Below are positions 7,166 to 7,905 of a DNA stretch of 7,905 bases, piece by piece. Every line of letters starts with the position of its first letter. Positions within the stretch are counted from its first letter, which is position 1. The stretch is from contig JBCBXF010000155.1 in assembly GCA_039816705.1 (NCBI GenBank), positions 1-7,905 of the forward strand, read 5' to 3'. The notes below the pieces were generated by a model, which worked only from the letters and a program-made list of their open reading frames with translations, was not told the DNA's origin and made no database searches. The DNA is from CALHAX01 sp039816705 (lineage in GTDB: Bacteria > Pseudomonadota > Alphaproteobacteria > Rhizobiales > CALHAX01). The position numbers were made by a program, and so were the translations under genes.

Positions 7166-7905
7166 ATGGAACTGTCCGTCGCCGAACGCTGGTATGAAAC
7201 CCGCGAGGTCGGCGACGGCATCACGCGCATCCTTGAGACGCACGTGGCCTCCTGGCTCCGGTGCAACATTTGGCATGTGTCCGGCCGCGACTGTGATCTG
7301 ATCATCGACACCGGCATGGGGTTACGGCCACTGACGGAGGCGATCACCTCGTTGTCGGCTCGGCCCGTAACGGCAGTTGTCACACATAGTCACTTCGATC
7401 ACGCAGGTGGACTGCATCAGTTCGACCATTGCTGCGGTCATCGGGCAGAGGCAGAAATTCTCGCCGCACCGACCGCGCACAATACTGTCGCCGATACCGG
7501 ATTTTTGCGCGCAGAGACGTTCACCGCGTTGCCTCATGAGAATTTCGACTGGCGGACGTGGCGGATCAAACCGGCAGCGTTGACGGGTCACCTCGACGAC
7601 GGAGATAAAATCGATCTCGGTGATCGCGTGTTTGACGTCTTTCACTTACCCGGTCACTCACCGGGGTCGATCGCCCTGCTTGAGCGCGCCTCCGGCATCT
7701 TTTTCAGCGGTGACGTCGTCTACGATGGCGATTTGATCGACGATCTCTATCACTCCGATGCCGAGATACTGGCCGAGTCCCACGCTCGTCTGCGCGAACT
7801 GCCGATCCGCACTGTTCATGGCGGGCATGACGCTTCGTTCGGCCACGCGCGGATGCTGGAGATCCTTGATGAGTATGCCGCCGGTGGTCGGCGTCTCGGC
7901 GACAT
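7166..7905 (+). CDS. Metallo-beta-lactamase-fold hydrolase, 3' end beyond the window
   Basis: A cytoplasmic-looking MBL-fold hydrolase (no signal peptide) with 246 codons visible and no stop before the right edge. The di-metal site is complete: H74-x-H76-x-D78-H79 in THSHFDHAGG, H164 in LPGHSPGS, D183 in FSGDVVYDG and H221 in VHGGHD. The family includes glyoxalase II, lactonases and phosphodiesterases such as PhnP. This protein does not look specifically like PhnP, and the layout GHSPGS...SGDVVYDG...DDLYHSD...VHGGH is that of generic glyoxalase-II-like hydrolases of about 250-270 residues, so little is missing. The ATG at 7166 lies 21 bases after the membrane-protein stop, with only a weak GAGAGA upstream. 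Its place in the operon suggests hydrolysis of an ester, thioester, lactone or phosphodiester formed in the pathway; this is inference. Confidence 0.9.
   Translation, partial: MELSVAERWYETREVGDGITRILETHVASWLRCNIWHVSGRDCDLIIDTGMGLRPLTEAITSLSARPVTAVVTHSHFDHAGGLHQFDHCCGHRAEAEILAAPTAHNTVADTGFLRAETFTALPHENFDWRTWRIKPAALTGHLDDGDKIDLGDRVFDVFHLPGHSPGSIALLERASGIFFSGDVVYDGDLIDDLYHSDAEILAESHARLRELPIRTVHGGHDASFGHARMLEILDEYAAGGRRLGD

Overview
The window looks alphaproteobacterial. It is GC-rich, the PhnD-type protein belongs to a form I associate with alphaproteobacteria, and a tRNA-His remnant carries A at the discriminator position. As I recall, alphaproteobacteria with atypical tRNA-His have A73, whereas most bacteria have C73. 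No species can be named.

Left part (1-961): the end of an integrated element. The minus strand of 1-764 encodes a P4/DUF4102-type tyrosine integrase that runs off the left edge. An in-frame amber codon interrupts it at codon 52, so it is probably a pseudogene. To its right, 916-961 is the 3' part of a tRNA-His gene (GTG anticodon loop, T-arm, 3' acceptor strand, CCA) with no 5' half. This is the signature of an attachment-site repeat. Its polarity puts the element and the intact tRNA to the left, so the genes to the right are probably original chromosome.

Middle (962-4842): a short control region, then a phosphonate-type ABC importer. The control region holds a near-perfect 20-bp palindrome and a good match (12 of 14) to a PhoB box 11-12 bases before a possible -10. 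It is followed by phnD (periplasmic binding protein), phnC (ATPase) and two phnE permeases. A stem-loop lies between phnD and phnC, and the phnC-phnE-phnE junctions are tight.

Right part (4902-7905): the two subunits of an aconitase-X-type dehydratase (overlapping ATGA), a small four-helix membrane protein built from a 65-residue duplication, and a metallo-beta-lactamase-fold hydrolase cut by the right edge. No C-P lyase, phnX, phnA, phnW or phnZ gene is present.

Taken together, this looks like a phosphate-starvation operon. It would import a phosphonate or related phosphorus compound through PhnDCEE and process something with an AcnX dehydratase and an MBL hydrolase. Known AcnX enzymes act on cis-3-hydroxy-L-proline or mevalonate 5-phosphate. 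An AcnX inside an apparently PhoB-controlled phn-type operon therefore raises the possibility of an undescribed hydroxy-acid phosphonate or phosphate-ester pathway. That pathway is inference.
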